NCBI RefSeq assembly: GCF_022009635.1
Contig: NZ_CP091716.1
Location: 3,053,001 to 3,117,000, forward strand
DNA from: Variovorax paradoxus
Lineage (GTDB): Bacteria; Pseudomonadota; Gammaproteobacteria; Burkholderiales; Burkholderiaceae_C
Length of the DNA: 64,000 nt
Reading direction: 5' to 3'
The first letter of the stretch is position 1; each line of letters opens with the position of its first letter. A program made the translations under genes and the position numbers. Shown here piece after piece: positions 49,744 through 58,241 of this stretch. Below the pieces are notes generated by a model that searched no databases, was not told where the DNA came from, and worked only from the letters and a program-made list of their open reading frames with translations.

Positions 49744-50739
49744 TCAGTTCCTCCGCGCCACGCCATCCGTGCGCTCGATCCGCACCACGTCACCGCCATC
49801 ACCGCCCAGGCGCAGTTCGGCCGCGCCGAACAGCCGATCCACGATGTAGTACGGCGGGCGGAAACGGTAGTTCACCAGTTGCCCGTCGCCCTGCGCGCCG
49901 ATCACGAACAAGGGCGGCAACTCGCCTTGCGCGATGCCCGGCGGGAACTGGATATAGACCTTCTCGCCGTCATCGAAGGCGCGCAGCGGCTTCCACGGCG
50001 GATTGCTGCCCGACACGGCGTAGCGGAAGCGGATCTTCTCCAGCGACAGGCCGGTATCGACCGGCGCGGCGGCGCTGGCCGCCTGCGACTGGCGCTGCAA
50101 GGCCAGCATCTTGTCCTTGGGATATTCCCAGGACACCGACGCCATCCACGTCTTCTCTGTCGATGTCAGTTCCAGCAGGTAGGTGCGCCGGCTGGTGGTG
50201 ATGACCAGATTCGTCTTCAACCCCGAGCGGATCGGCTTGACCATCACATTGACGCGCAGCGCATCACCGCTGCCGCTCGATGTGTCCCCGACGATCCAGC
50301 GTACCGTGTCGCCCGCCGCCACCGTCACCAGCTCCTCACCGGGCTGGAGCGCGATTACCGTCACGCGGCCTACGGCCGCATAGACCTGATACAGCGCGCC
50401 GTCCGTGAAGGGCCAGACTTGAATTGCGTTGACGTAGCCCTCGCGCGTCGGTGCAATGCGCGCTTCGGCATTGGCGCGGGACACGCGCACGGTTTCATCG
50501 GCGGGTTCCGGCGTGGGCTTGGCATCCGGCACACTTTTCATCTGCGCCGGCATCGGCAGCACCTGCGGCACGGTCACCACCTCCACAGGCGCAGGCGGCT
50601 CTGGCAGCGGCTGGGCCTGTACCGGCTCATCAAGCGAAATGGTCGGCGGCGGCTTGCCCTGCGTGGCGCAGCCAGAGAACAGCACGGTCGAAGCCAGAAG
50701 CATCACCGGCAAGACGGATTTACGGAAAAGATCATTCAT
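49744..50739 (-). CDS. trbG: Conjugal transfer protein TrbG (VirB9-like), lipoprotein
   Basis: The start is taken at the ATG at 50739 (MNDLFRKSVLPVMLLASTVLFSGC), giving 331 residues, with a lipobox ending in SGC. The Pro-rich stretch is followed by the VirB9/CagX domain: RTYLLELTSTEKTWMASVSWEYP, and RFRYAVSG then VYIQFPPGIAQGELPPLFVIGAQGDGQLVNYRFRPPYYIVDRLF. It forms the outer-membrane part of the channel with TrbI. The start overlaps the trbF stop (TCAT 50736-50739). Confidence 0.95.
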   Translation of the reverse strand: MNDLFRKSVLPVMLLASTVLFSGCATQGKPPPTISLDEPVQAQPLPEPPAPVEVVTVPQVLPMPAQMKSVPDAKPTPEPADETVRVSRANAEARIAPTREGYVNAIQVWPFTDGALYQVYAAVGRVTVIALQPGEELVTVAAGDTVRWIVGDTSSGSGDALRVNVMVKPIRSGLKTNLVITTSRRTYLLELTSTEKTWMASVSWEYPKDKMLALQRQSQAASAAAPVDTGLSLEKIRFRYAVSGSNPPWKPLRAFDDGEKVYIQFPPGIAQGELPPLFVIGAQGDGQLVNYRFRPPYYIVDRLFGAAELRLGGDGGDVVRIERTDGVARRN

Positions 50740-51440
50740 GGTTTTGCTCCTTCGTTTCCTTCCAGTTCGCGGCTCCACGACAGGCCGTTGACGTAGATGC
50801 CCAGGGGGTTCTTGCGCAGGCGCTGCTCGGTGCGCGGCGTCTGCTGCACGATGGAAACCACGGCGTTCCAGCGTTCGGTGCGATCCAGCGCGCCATTGAC
50901 GAAGCGCGTCTCCGTCCAGCGCACGTTGAAAGACGTGTCACTGGCGCGGGTCACGCTGGTGATCTGCACCGTCACTGACTCCTTGCCGATGCGCGCGAAC
51001 GGATCGTTCACGCGGGCGTACTCGTTGAGCACAACAGCGCCCTTGTCGGTCGTGTAGTCGTAGGCATCGAGCCAGTTCTGCCGCACCACGATGGGGTCGA
51101 TGGACAGGCTGCGCACCAGGCCGATGAAGCGGCCCAGGTGGTAGGCGATCTGCGCATCGCTGGGCCGGTACGGCGTGGCGGCCTCGCCGACCGCGCGCAC
51201 CTGGCCCGCGTTATCCACCTCGATGACGTAGGGCGTGACGATGGATTGCGCGGAGCGCCAGACCAGACCACCGGCCATCAGCACGGCCAAGGTGAGGCAG
51301 CCAAAGGCCATGAAACGCCAGTTTCTAGCCTGCACGCGGGCCGAGCCGATGCGCTCGTCCCAGACTTGCGCGGCGGATTGGTACGGGGTGGCAGGCTGCG
51401 GCGTGTCGGCGTAGCGCACCTGCGGTCGTTTGAATCGCAT
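50736..51440 (-). CDS. trbF: Conjugal transfer protein TrbF (VirB8-like)
   Basis: The 234-residue protein has a short cytoplasmic N-terminus (PQVRYADTPQPATPYQSAAQVWDERIGSARVQARNWR), one membrane helix (FMAFGCLTLAVLMAGGLVW), and a periplasmic VirB8-type domain with YVIEVDNAGQVRAVG and RTERWNAVVSIVQQTPRTEQRLRKNPLGIYVNGLSWSREL. It is an assembly and scaffold factor of the inner-membrane channel. It follows trbL by 18 nt and overlaps trbG by 4 nt. Confidence 0.95.
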   Translation of the reverse strand: MRFKRPQVRYADTPQPATPYQSAAQVWDERIGSARVQARNWRFMAFGCLTLAVLMAGGLVWRSAQSIVTPYVIEVDNAGQVRAVGEAATPYRPSDAQIAYHLGRFIGLVRSLSIDPIVVRQNWLDAYDYTTDKGAVVLNEYARVNDPFARIGKESVTVQITSVTRASDTSFNVRWTETRFVNGALDRTERWNAVVSIVQQTPRTEQRLRKNPLGIYVNGLSWSRELEGNEGAKP

Positions 51441-51458
51441 GGGAGTTCTCCTTGAAGA

Positions 51459-52811
51459 TCAGGATTCGGAATCGCGCAGGCTTGGCCCCTGGCTGGAGCT
51501 GCCGCCATCGCCGCCGCGCAGCGTGTGGGCGGCGGTCGTAGCGGCATGGGTGAGTTGCTGCCTGCGGTGCAGGCGCTTGGCCCAGGCGGGTTGTTCGGTG
51601 GATGGGGTTGGCTCGTTTGCCGCCTGGGCGGCACCGGCCCCAGACGCCGATCCGGCGTCGTCGGGTCGAAAGGCCGCCGCCATGCGCTCCTTCATCGAAC
51701 GCGCGCCATAGGCCACCTTCTGCCCGGCCGCCTGCGCGCCGGTCTTGGCGACATTGCCCACGCCGGCGGCAGCGCCCTTGAGGCCACCGCCGGCGGATGC
51801 AGAACCTGCCTGAAACGCTGACCGGGCGCTGCTCGCGGCTCCGGTGGCGGCACGCGCTCCGCTACCGGCCAGCTTGGCGGCTGCGGGCGCCATGCGCGCC
51901 CCGGCGGCGACTGCGCCGCCGACGCCCGTGGCCGCAGCGCCCACGGCAACGGCAGCGCCGGCCGCGCCCAGCGCCGCACCGGCCATCGCACCCGCGCCGA
52001 GTTGCGGCCCGCCGGACACCAGCCCGGTCGCAATGCCCGGCCCGAAAATGCCCAAGGCCAGCAGCGTCAGCGAGGCCAGCATCACGACCACGGAGTGGTC
52101 GATGGATGGCTCGGCGGGCTGTACCTGAAACTCCGCGAACAGCCCCGAACCAATGCCCACGATCACCGCCAGCACCAGCACCTTGATGCCGGACGACACC
52201 ACATTGCCCAACACCTTCTCGACTAGGAACGCCGTCTTGTTCCAGAGGGCGAACGGCACGAGCACGAAGCCCGCGAGCGTGGTCAGCTTGAACTCGATCA
52301 GCGTGACGAAGAGCTGCACCGCCAGCACGAAGAAGCTGACGATGACCACCAGCCACGCGAGGAACAGCACGACGATGGGCGCGATATTGATGAACACCTC
52401 GGGGAAGCCCGCCATCTCCCGGATCTGGTCGAGGATGGGCGCCGCCGCGTCGATGCCGGCCTTGGCCAGCCGTCCCGGCTGCAGGAAGTTGCCCATGCTC
52501 AAGGTCGAGCCGCTGGCCGTCAGGCCCAGCCCGGCGAAGGAACGGAACAGGATGCCCGCCAGGGTGTTGAAGTTGCCGATGATGTAGGCGAAAGCACCCA
52601 CGTATAGCACCTTGCGGATCAGCTTGGCGATCACGTCCTCGCCCTGGCCGGTGGCATGCCCCATCGCCCAGAACAGCCCGGCCAACGTCATGTCGATGAC
52701 GATCAACGTTGCGGTCAGGAACGCCACCTCGCCCTGCACCAGGCCGAATCCCGAGTCGATGTAGCGCGAGAAAACGTCGAGGAAGCGGTCGATGACCGAA
52801 ACGTCGTTCAT
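51459..52811 (-). CDS. trbL: P-type conjugal transfer protein TrbL (VirB6-like)
   Basis: The 450-residue protein has about six to eight membrane segments in the first 290 residues (VAFLTATLIVIDMTLAGLFWAMG, IVVLFLAWLVVIVSFFVLAVQLF, and VVVMLASLTLLALGIFGPGIATGLVSGG). A long Ala/Gly/Ser-rich C-terminal tail (about 280-450) follows. This is the usual TrbL make-up, the polytopic inner-membrane component of the channel. It lies 12 nt after the trbJ stop and 18 nt before trbF. Confidence 0.93.
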   Translation of the reverse strand: MNDVSVIDRFLDVFSRYIDSGFGLVQGEVAFLTATLIVIDMTLAGLFWAMGHATGQGEDVIAKLIRKVLYVGAFAYIIGNFNTLAGILFRSFAGLGLTASGSTLSMGNFLQPGRLAKAGIDAAAPILDQIREMAGFPEVFINIAPIVVLFLAWLVVIVSFFVLAVQLFVTLIEFKLTTLAGFVLVPFALWNKTAFLVEKVLGNVVSSGIKVLVLAVIVGIGSGLFAEFQVQPAEPSIDHSVVVMLASLTLLALGIFGPGIATGLVSGGPQLGAGAMAGAALGAAGAAVAVGAAATGVGGAVAAGARMAPAAAKLAGSGARAATGAASSARSAFQAGSASAGGGLKGAAAGVGNVAKTGAQAAGQKVAYGARSMKERMAAAFRPDDAGSASGAGAAQAANEPTPSTEQPAWAKRLHRRQQLTHAATTAAHTLRGGDGGSSSQGPSLRDSES

Positions 52812-52823
52812 GGCCCGGCTCCG

Positions 52824-53579
52824 TCAGCGGCTGTAGAAGTTCACGGGCTGCGGCGTGTACGGCGTGCCAGTGCCCACGAAGCGCCGATTCACCTCGCGGC
52901 CACGCTCCACTGCGGCGGCCTGCCGCGCCAGCTCCAGCGAGGCCGCGCGGTCCTGCGTGATCTGCAAGCGCTGGGTCTGAATGGACTGCTTGGCCTGCAG
53001 GGCCAGCAACTGGTTCATGGCCTGCATCGCCTGGAGAGCGCCCACGGCGGACTGGCTCTTGCCCACGAGGTCGGCCAGCACGCCCTCGTCATCGCTCAGG
53101 TTCTGCGAAGCCTGGGCCTGCATCTGCATGGTGGTCTGAAGGCCAGTGAGCGTGTTCTTCCAGCGCTCCTGCGCATCGCGGTACATCTGATTGCCGCTGA
53201 CGGTGGCGGAGTACTGTTCGGGGTACAGACGCTGGAACATCTGGTCCATGTTCGCCACGTCGTAGGCCATGCCCTTGGCCTGGGCGATGAGCCGCTGGGT
53301 GGTCGCCAGGTTGGCGCGCAGCTGGCCCACCACGCTGGACGGCAGGCTGGCCAGGTTGCGCGCCTGGTTGATGAGCATCTGCGCTTCGTTTTGGAGCTGG
53401 CGGATCTGGTTGTTGATCTGCTCCAGCGTGCGAACGGCGGTGAGCGTGTTCTGCACCAAATTGGTCGGATCGAACACGATGTCGCCAACGCCGAACAGTG
53501 CATGCGCGGGCTGCGCAATGCCGAAGGCGAGCACGCAGGCGGTGGTCAGCGCGGCGAGATTGTGGGCATGGGGTTTCAT
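52824..53579 (-). CDS. trbJ: P-type conjugal transfer protein TrbJ (VirB5-like)
   Basis: The start is taken at the ATG at 53579 (MKPHAHNLAALTTACVLAFG), giving 251 residues. A signal peptide ends at AHA (QPAHALFGVGDIVFDPTNLVQNTLTAV, the typical TrbJ start). The rest is a long helical bundle, with NNQIRQLQNEAQMLINQARNL and SQNLSDDEGVLADLVGKSQ, as in VirB5/TrbJ minor pilins. The start overlaps the trbE stop (TCAT 53576-53579). Confidence 0.93.
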   Translation of the reverse strand: MKPHAHNLAALTTACVLAFGIAQPAHALFGVGDIVFDPTNLVQNTLTAVRTLEQINNQIRQLQNEAQMLINQARNLASLPSSVVGQLRANLATTQRLIAQAKGMAYDVANMDQMFQRLYPEQYSATVSGNQMYRDAQERWKNTLTGLQTTMQMQAQASQNLSDDEGVLADLVGKSQSAVGALQAMQAMNQLLALQAKQSIQTQRLQITQDRAASLELARQAAAVERGREVNRRFVGTGTPYTPQPVNFYSR

Positions 53580-56053
53580 GGCAGGTTCTCCTGGGAATGG
53601 CTGGGGATGGGGGCGGCACCCGGCGCGGGGCCGGGGAAATCGCGCAGCAGATCGGCCGCCCAATCGAGGCTGCGGTGGCGCAGCCATGCGGCTGCGAACG
53701 GGGTGGAAGCGGAAGGTGTGGAGGTGCTGGCGGCAGCGAGCACCGCGTCGATGTCGCGCTGGTCCTGCGCCGTGGATGCGCCCGCGAAGGCCAGCGTCGC
53801 CGGTCCCAGGTCGAGGTCGAACAGGCGATTGCCGAGGCGGGATTGGTAGTAGTAGTCGCGCTTGGGCTGCGCGGTGGCGACGATCTCGATCTGGCGCAAG
53901 TTCAGCCCAAAGCCTTCGTAGATCGTGCGAATCTGCGGCTCGGTCGCCTGCGGGTTCGGCAGGAAGATGCGGCTCGCGCAGCTTTCGATGATCGCGGGCG
54001 CGATGCTCGAATCCTTGATGTCGGCCAGGCTCTGCGTGGCGAAGATGACCGACACGTTCTTCTTGCGCAACGTCTTGAGCCACTGGCGAATGCGCGCGGC
54101 AAACACCGGGTCATCGAGGAACAGCCAGGCTTCATCGAGGATCAGCAGCGTGGGCGCACCGTCAAAGCGCTCATCGAAGCGCGCAAAGAGGTAGTGCAGC
54201 ACGGCCATGACGGCGGCCTTGCTGTGCATCAATTCCTCCATCTCGAAGCACTGCACGGAGCCAGCGCCCAGGCGATCCGAATCCGCATCCAGCAGCTTGC
54301 CGTGGGCGCCGCCCAGCACGTACGGCGCAAGCGCCTGGCGCAGCGCATTCGATTGCAGCAGTACCGACAGGCCCGTCATCGTGCGCTGTTCCATCGGCGC
54401 ACCGGCGAGACTGCCGAGCGCCGACCAGATAGCGGCCTTCTCTTCGGGGCCGACGGCCACGCTCTCATGCCGCAAGCGCCCTTCGATCCATTCGGCGGCC
54501 CAGGTGCGGTAGCCCTCGCGGTCGATGCGGGCGAGAGGCTGAAACGCGATCTCGCCATCCATCCCGAGGTCGTAGTGCTCACCACCCAGCCCGAGGATGG
54601 TGGCGCGCATCGAGCGCCCCATGTCGAAGGCAAAGATGCGCGAGCCGCGATAGCGCCGAAACTGCATCGCCAAGGTGGCGAGCAGCACCGACTTGCCCAT
54701 GCCCGTAGGGCCAGCCACCAGCGTGTGGCCCACGTCGCCGATGTGCGTCACCAGCCGGAACGGCGTCGCGCCCTCAGTGCGCGTGACGATCAGCGGCGGG
54801 CCGTCGAGGTGCGCGTTCTTCTCCGGCCCGGCCCATACCGCCGACACCGGCATCAGGTGCGCCAGGTTCAACGTGGAGACGATGGGCTGGCGGACGTTGG
54901 CGTAGGCATGGCCCGGAATGGACGACAGCCACGCATCCACGGCGTTGAGCGTTTCGGGGATGGTGACGAAGCCACGCCCCTGGATGACGCGCTCCACCCT
55001 GCGCAGCTTCTCGTTGGCCACGGCGGCATCCGCGTCCATGACGGTGACGGTCGCTGTCACGTAGCCGAAGGCCACTTGATCGCTGCCCAGCTCCTGCAAG
55101 GCGGCATCGGCATCGGTGGCCTTGTTGCTGGCGTCGGTATCGACCAGCGGGCTTTCCTGCTGGAAGATCGTCTCGCGCAGCAGCGCGATGACGTTCTTGC
55201 GTTTGGCGAACCACTGACGGCGCAGGCGGGCGAGTTCTTTTTCCGCCTCGGCTTTGTCCAGGCAGAGAAAGCGCGTACTCCAGCGATACGCGAAGCCCAG
55301 ACGGTTGAGGTCGTCCAGAATCCCCGGCCAAGTCGAGATCGGAAAACCGCGCACCGACACCACGCGCAGGTGCTGGTCGCCCAGCATCGGCGCCAAGCCA
55401 CCGATCAGCGGCGCGTCGGCCAGCAGCGCATCGAGGTGGAATGGCACCTCGGGCACGCCCACGCGGTAACGCCGTGTAGACACGGTGGCGTGCAGGTAGG
55501 TCAGCGTCTGGCTATCGTCGAGCCAGGCGATCTCCGGCATCACGCCGTCGAGCAGGTCAAAGATGCGTTCCGTCTCCGCGATGAAGGCAGTCAGGCGCTC
55601 GCGCCAATCGACGCCTTCGGTCAGCCGGTTCTCGTACAGCAGGCCCGCGGCACGGGCACGGGCCTCCTCGGGCGGCAGGTACACCAGCGTGAGGTGGTAG
55701 CCGCTCTCGAAGTGATTGCCCAAGTCCTCAAAGGCGGCCCGTCGCTCCTCGTCCACCAGCCACGACAGCGGCTCGGGAAACTCCGAGTGCGGGTAGTTGG
55801 CGGCGGGCCGGCGCTCGGCTTCGATGAACAAGGCCCAGCCCGAACCCAGCCTGCGCAGCGCGTTGTTCAACCGTGCTGACGTAGAGATCAGCTCGCCCTG
55901 CGTGGCACTGTCGAGGTCTGGCCCCCGAAAGCGCGCCGTGCGCTGGAAGGAGCCATCCTTATTCAGCACGACGCCCGGAGCGATCAGCCCGGCCCAAGGC
56001 AGCCAGTCAGCCAGCAAGGCCGGGCGCTGGCGGTATTCGGCAAGGTTCAGCAT
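53576..56053 (-). CDS. trbE: Conjugal transfer ATPase TrbE (VirB4-like)
   Basis: The start is taken at the ATG at 56053 (MLNLAEYRQRPALLADW), giving 825 residues. The N-terminal CagE/TrbE/VirB domain is followed by the ATPase core with Walker A (VAGPTGMGKSVLLATLA) and Walker B (LLILDEAWLFLDDPVF), then VSVIFATQSLADIKDSSIAPAIIESCASRIFLPNP. It powers pilus assembly and substrate transfer at the inner membrane. It follows trbD by 19 nt and overlaps trbJ by 4 nt. Confidence 0.96.
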   Translation of the reverse strand: MLNLAEYRQRPALLADWLPWAGLIAPGVVLNKDGSFQRTARFRGPDLDSATQGELISTSARLNNALRRLGSGWALFIEAERRPAANYPHSEFPEPLSWLVDEERRAAFEDLGNHFESGYHLTLVYLPPEEARARAAGLLYENRLTEGVDWRERLTAFIAETERIFDLLDGVMPEIAWLDDSQTLTYLHATVSTRRYRVGVPEVPFHLDALLADAPLIGGLAPMLGDQHLRVVSVRGFPISTWPGILDDLNRLGFAYRWSTRFLCLDKAEAEKELARLRRQWFAKRKNVIALLRETIFQQESPLVDTDASNKATDADAALQELGSDQVAFGYVTATVTVMDADAAVANEKLRRVERVIQGRGFVTIPETLNAVDAWLSSIPGHAYANVRQPIVSTLNLAHLMPVSAVWAGPEKNAHLDGPPLIVTRTEGATPFRLVTHIGDVGHTLVAGPTGMGKSVLLATLAMQFRRYRGSRIFAFDMGRSMRATILGLGGEHYDLGMDGEIAFQPLARIDREGYRTWAAEWIEGRLRHESVAVGPEEKAAIWSALGSLAGAPMEQRTMTGLSVLLQSNALRQALAPYVLGGAHGKLLDADSDRLGAGSVQCFEMEELMHSKAAVMAVLHYLFARFDERFDGAPTLLILDEAWLFLDDPVFAARIRQWLKTLRKKNVSVIFATQSLADIKDSSIAPAIIESCASRIFLPNPQATEPQIRTIYEGFGLNLRQIEIVATAQPKRDYYYQSRLGNRLFDLDLGPATLAFAGASTAQDQRDIDAVLAAASTSTPSASTPFAAAWLRHRSLDWAADLLRDFPGPAPGAAPIPSHSQENLP

Positions 56054-56072
56054 GCGATATCTCCCTTTGCCC

Positions 56073-56357
56073 CTACACGTCCAGCAGCGGCCGGTGCTTG
56101 ATATGGCGCGCGAAGACTTGCATGAACCGCGGATCGACACGCGCGCCCCAGACCGCCAACGCATGGCCGGCGATCCAGAGCACCAGGCCCGGAATCCACA
56201 GTTGCAGGCCCAAGCCCACGGCCGCGGCCAAGGTGCCATTGGCAATCGCCACCGTGCGCGGCGCGCCGCCCAGCAGGATCGGCTCGGTCAGCGAGCGGTG
56301 CAGTGGCACTTCGAACCCCGGAGCGAACCCCTGCACGCCATCGTGGGCCGCGCTCAT
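56073..56357 (-). CDS. trbD: Conjugal transfer protein TrbD (VirB3-like)
   Basis: The 94-residue protein starts MSAAHDGVQGFAPGFEVPLHRSLTEPILLGGAPRTVAIANG, with VPLHRSLTEP as the TrbD signature. Two membrane segments follow (TLAAAVGLGLQLWIPGLVLWIAGHALAVWGA). It is a small inner-membrane partner of TrbE. The start overlaps the trbC stop (TCAT 56354-56357). Confidence 0.93.
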   Translation of the reverse strand: MSAAHDGVQGFAPGFEVPLHRSLTEPILLGGAPRTVAIANGTLAAAVGLGLQLWIPGLVLWIAGHALAVWGARVDPRFMQVFARHIKHRPLLDV

Positions 56358-56746
56358 ACGACAGCCCCGCCCGAGAAGCTGAAGAACGACAGGAAGAACG
56401 AGGACGCGGCAAACGCGATCGACAGACCGAAGACGATCTGGATCAGCTTGCGAAAACCGCCCGAGGTATCGCCGAAGGCCAGCGCCAGGCCCGTGGCGAT
56501 GATGATGATGACCGCGATGATCCGGGCCACCGGACCCTGGATCGACTCCAGGATGGATTGCAGCGGCCCCTCCCAAGGCATCGAGGAACCGGCGGCCTGC
56601 GCGGTGCCTGCGAGCAGCAGCATCAGCGCCGCGAGCATCAGGCCCTGCAGGGCTGGGCGTGCCAAGCCATCCAGCCGCGCGGGACGGCAGCGCAGGGCAA
56701 GCGGGTTTGCAGAAATACGGAAAGCAGGAACGATCATCTGCGTCAT
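56354..56746 (-). CDS. trbC: Conjugal transfer protein TrbC (VirB2-like pilin)
   Basis: The 130-residue protein has a signal peptide (LMLAALMLLLAGTAQAAGSS) after an unusually long basic start, and two hydrophobic segments (VARIIAVIIIIATGLALAFGDTSGGFRKLIQIVFGLSIAFAASSFF) typical of VirB2/TrbC pilins, which in the IncP group are cyclised by TraF. It lies between trbB and trbD with 4-nt overlaps on both sides. Confidence 0.93.
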   Translation of the reverse strand: MTQMIVPAFRISANPLALRCRPARLDGLARPALQGLMLAALMLLLAGTAQAAGSSMPWEGPLQSILESIQGPVARIIAVIIIIATGLALAFGDTSGGFRKLIQIVFGLSIAFAASSFFLSFFSFSGGAVV

Positions 56747-57780
56747 GGCAGTTCTCCAGGTTGGTCAGGGGACAGGGAAGAAAGGTCGGACTGCGACAGC
56801 AGCTCCGGGAATGGAGCCTCCAGCGCATCCGCCAGTTGGTAGCCCGCGCCATCGAAGCCGACGACGCGGGCGATGCTCTCGATGCGGCGCTTGCGTCCGC
56901 GCCCGGCGATGTGGATGACCACGTTGACCGCTTCCGCGATCAGCGCACGGGGCGGGTTCTCCGCCACTTCGAGAATCAGTTGCTCCAGGCGCAGCAGCGC
57001 GCCCAGCGCGGAGCCGGCGTGGATGGTGGCGATGCCGCCGGGGTGGCCCGTGCCCCATACCTTGATGAGATCCAGCGCCTCGGCACCACGCACTTCGCCA
57101 ACGATCACGCGATCCGGGCGCAGGCGCATGGAAGAGCGCACCAGCTCGGTCATCGACACCACGCCCTGGCGCGTGCGCAGCGGTACGTGATCGCGCGCCG
57201 CGCATTGCAGCTCCACCGTGTCTTCAAGCACCAGCACGCGGTCACCGGTAGCGGCAATCTCGGCGAGCAAGGCATTGGCGAGCGTGGTCTTGCCCGTGCT
57301 GGTGCCGCCTGCGATCAGGATGTTCTGGCGCTCGCGCACGGCGCGCACCAGCAGGCCCGCCTGCGCGGCGGTCATCATTCCGTCCTCGATGTAGCGCGAC
57401 AGTGGGATCACGCCAAAGGCGCGCTTGCGCAAGGCGAAGGCCGGCCCCGGCGCGGCGGGCGGCAGGATGCCCTCGAAGCGTTCGCCCGTCTCGGGCAGCT
57501 CTGCCGTCAACAACGGCTGGCCCCGATGAACTTCCGTGCCAACGTGAGCTGCAACGAGGCGGATGATGCGTTCGCCATCGGCCTCGGACAGTTCCACGCC
57601 CATCGGCGCGCGGCCCGTGGACAGACGATCCACCCAGAGCGTGCGATCGGGGTTGAGCATGATTTCCACCACGTCCGGGTCTTCGAGCGCGGCAGCGATC
57701 AGCGGCCCCATGGCCGTGCGCAGCATCTGGATGCGGCGATCCAGCGAGGTGGCCGTGAAGGAGGAAGGAACGGCGCTCAT
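56743..57780 (-). CDS. trbB: Conjugal transfer ATPase TrbB (VirB11-like)
   Basis: The 345-residue protein has the VirB11-type core with VEIMLNPDRTLWVDRL in the N-domain, Walker A (IAGGTSTGKTTLANALLAEIA), the Asp box (LVLEDTVELQC), Walker B region (RVIVGEVRGAEALDLIKVWGTGHPGGIATIHAGS, with the His box). It is a hexameric traffic ATPase. The start overlaps the CopG gene (57777-57780), and the stop overlaps trbC. Confidence 0.96.
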   Translation of the reverse strand: MSAVPSSFTATSLDRRIQMLRTAMGPLIAAALEDPDVVEIMLNPDRTLWVDRLSTGRAPMGVELSEADGERIIRLVAAHVGTEVHRGQPLLTAELPETGERFEGILPPAAPGPAFALRKRAFGVIPLSRYIEDGMMTAAQAGLLVRAVRERQNILIAGGTSTGKTTLANALLAEIAATGDRVLVLEDTVELQCAARDHVPLRTRQGVVSMTELVRSSMRLRPDRVIVGEVRGAEALDLIKVWGTGHPGGIATIHAGSALGALLRLEQLILEVAENPPRALIAEAVNVVIHIAGRGRKRRIESIARVVGFDGAGYQLADALEAPFPELLSQSDLSSLSPDQPGELP

Positions 57781-58241
57781 AAGGCACGCTCCTGGGCATC
57801 CGCGACGGCCGCAGCGCCCTCCGGTCGCGTCGGATCGGTGTGCAGTTCCTCCACCACATCCCGCACCAGGCTGCGCCCGCGCAGCAAATGGCGACCGAGC
57901 TGCTCGACGAACTGCTCGAAGCGGGCCTTGCCCTGGGCGCGAGCGGCATCCTGATGGGCCTCGGGCACGGGTGTGCTCACCGTGAGGAAATAGCGGATGA
58001 ACAGCGCCAATGTTTCGATGGCAATGTTCTGGTCGCGCTCCAGGCGCTCGGCGTGGCGCGACAGGCGGTCCAGCCGCTTGGCAATTGCCGCCTCGCGCTG
58101 GTCGGCCGCATCGGGCGACAGCCAGGAGGCCAGGGCCGCCGCGACGATGCTGGACTTGGACACGCCCTTCTTGGCGGCCAGTTCATCGAGCCGCTTGCTG
58201 TGCTCCGGCTGGATGAACACATTGAGGCGGTGTTGGGTCAT
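57777..58241 (-). CDS. CopG-like ribbon-helix-helix regulator of the transfer operon
   Basis: The 154-residue protein starts MTQHRLNVFIQPEHSKRLDELAAKKGVSKSSIVAAALASWLSPDA, a classical ribbon-helix-helix (beta strand RLNVFIQPE, two helices, and SKSSIVAAAL). A coiled-coil-rich C-terminus (RLDRLSRHAERLERDQNIAIETLALFIRYFL) follows. It always lies between traG and trbB in Tn4371-like elements and probably controls transfer genes. It is coupled to both neighbours by 4-nt overlaps. Confidence 0.93.
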   Translation of the reverse strand: MTQHRLNVFIQPEHSKRLDELAAKKGVSKSSIVAAALASWLSPDAADQREAAIAKRLDRLSRHAERLERDQNIAIETLALFIRYFLTVSTPVPEAHQDAARAQGKARFEQFVEQLGRHLLRGRSLVRDVVEELHTDPTRPEGAAAVADAQERAL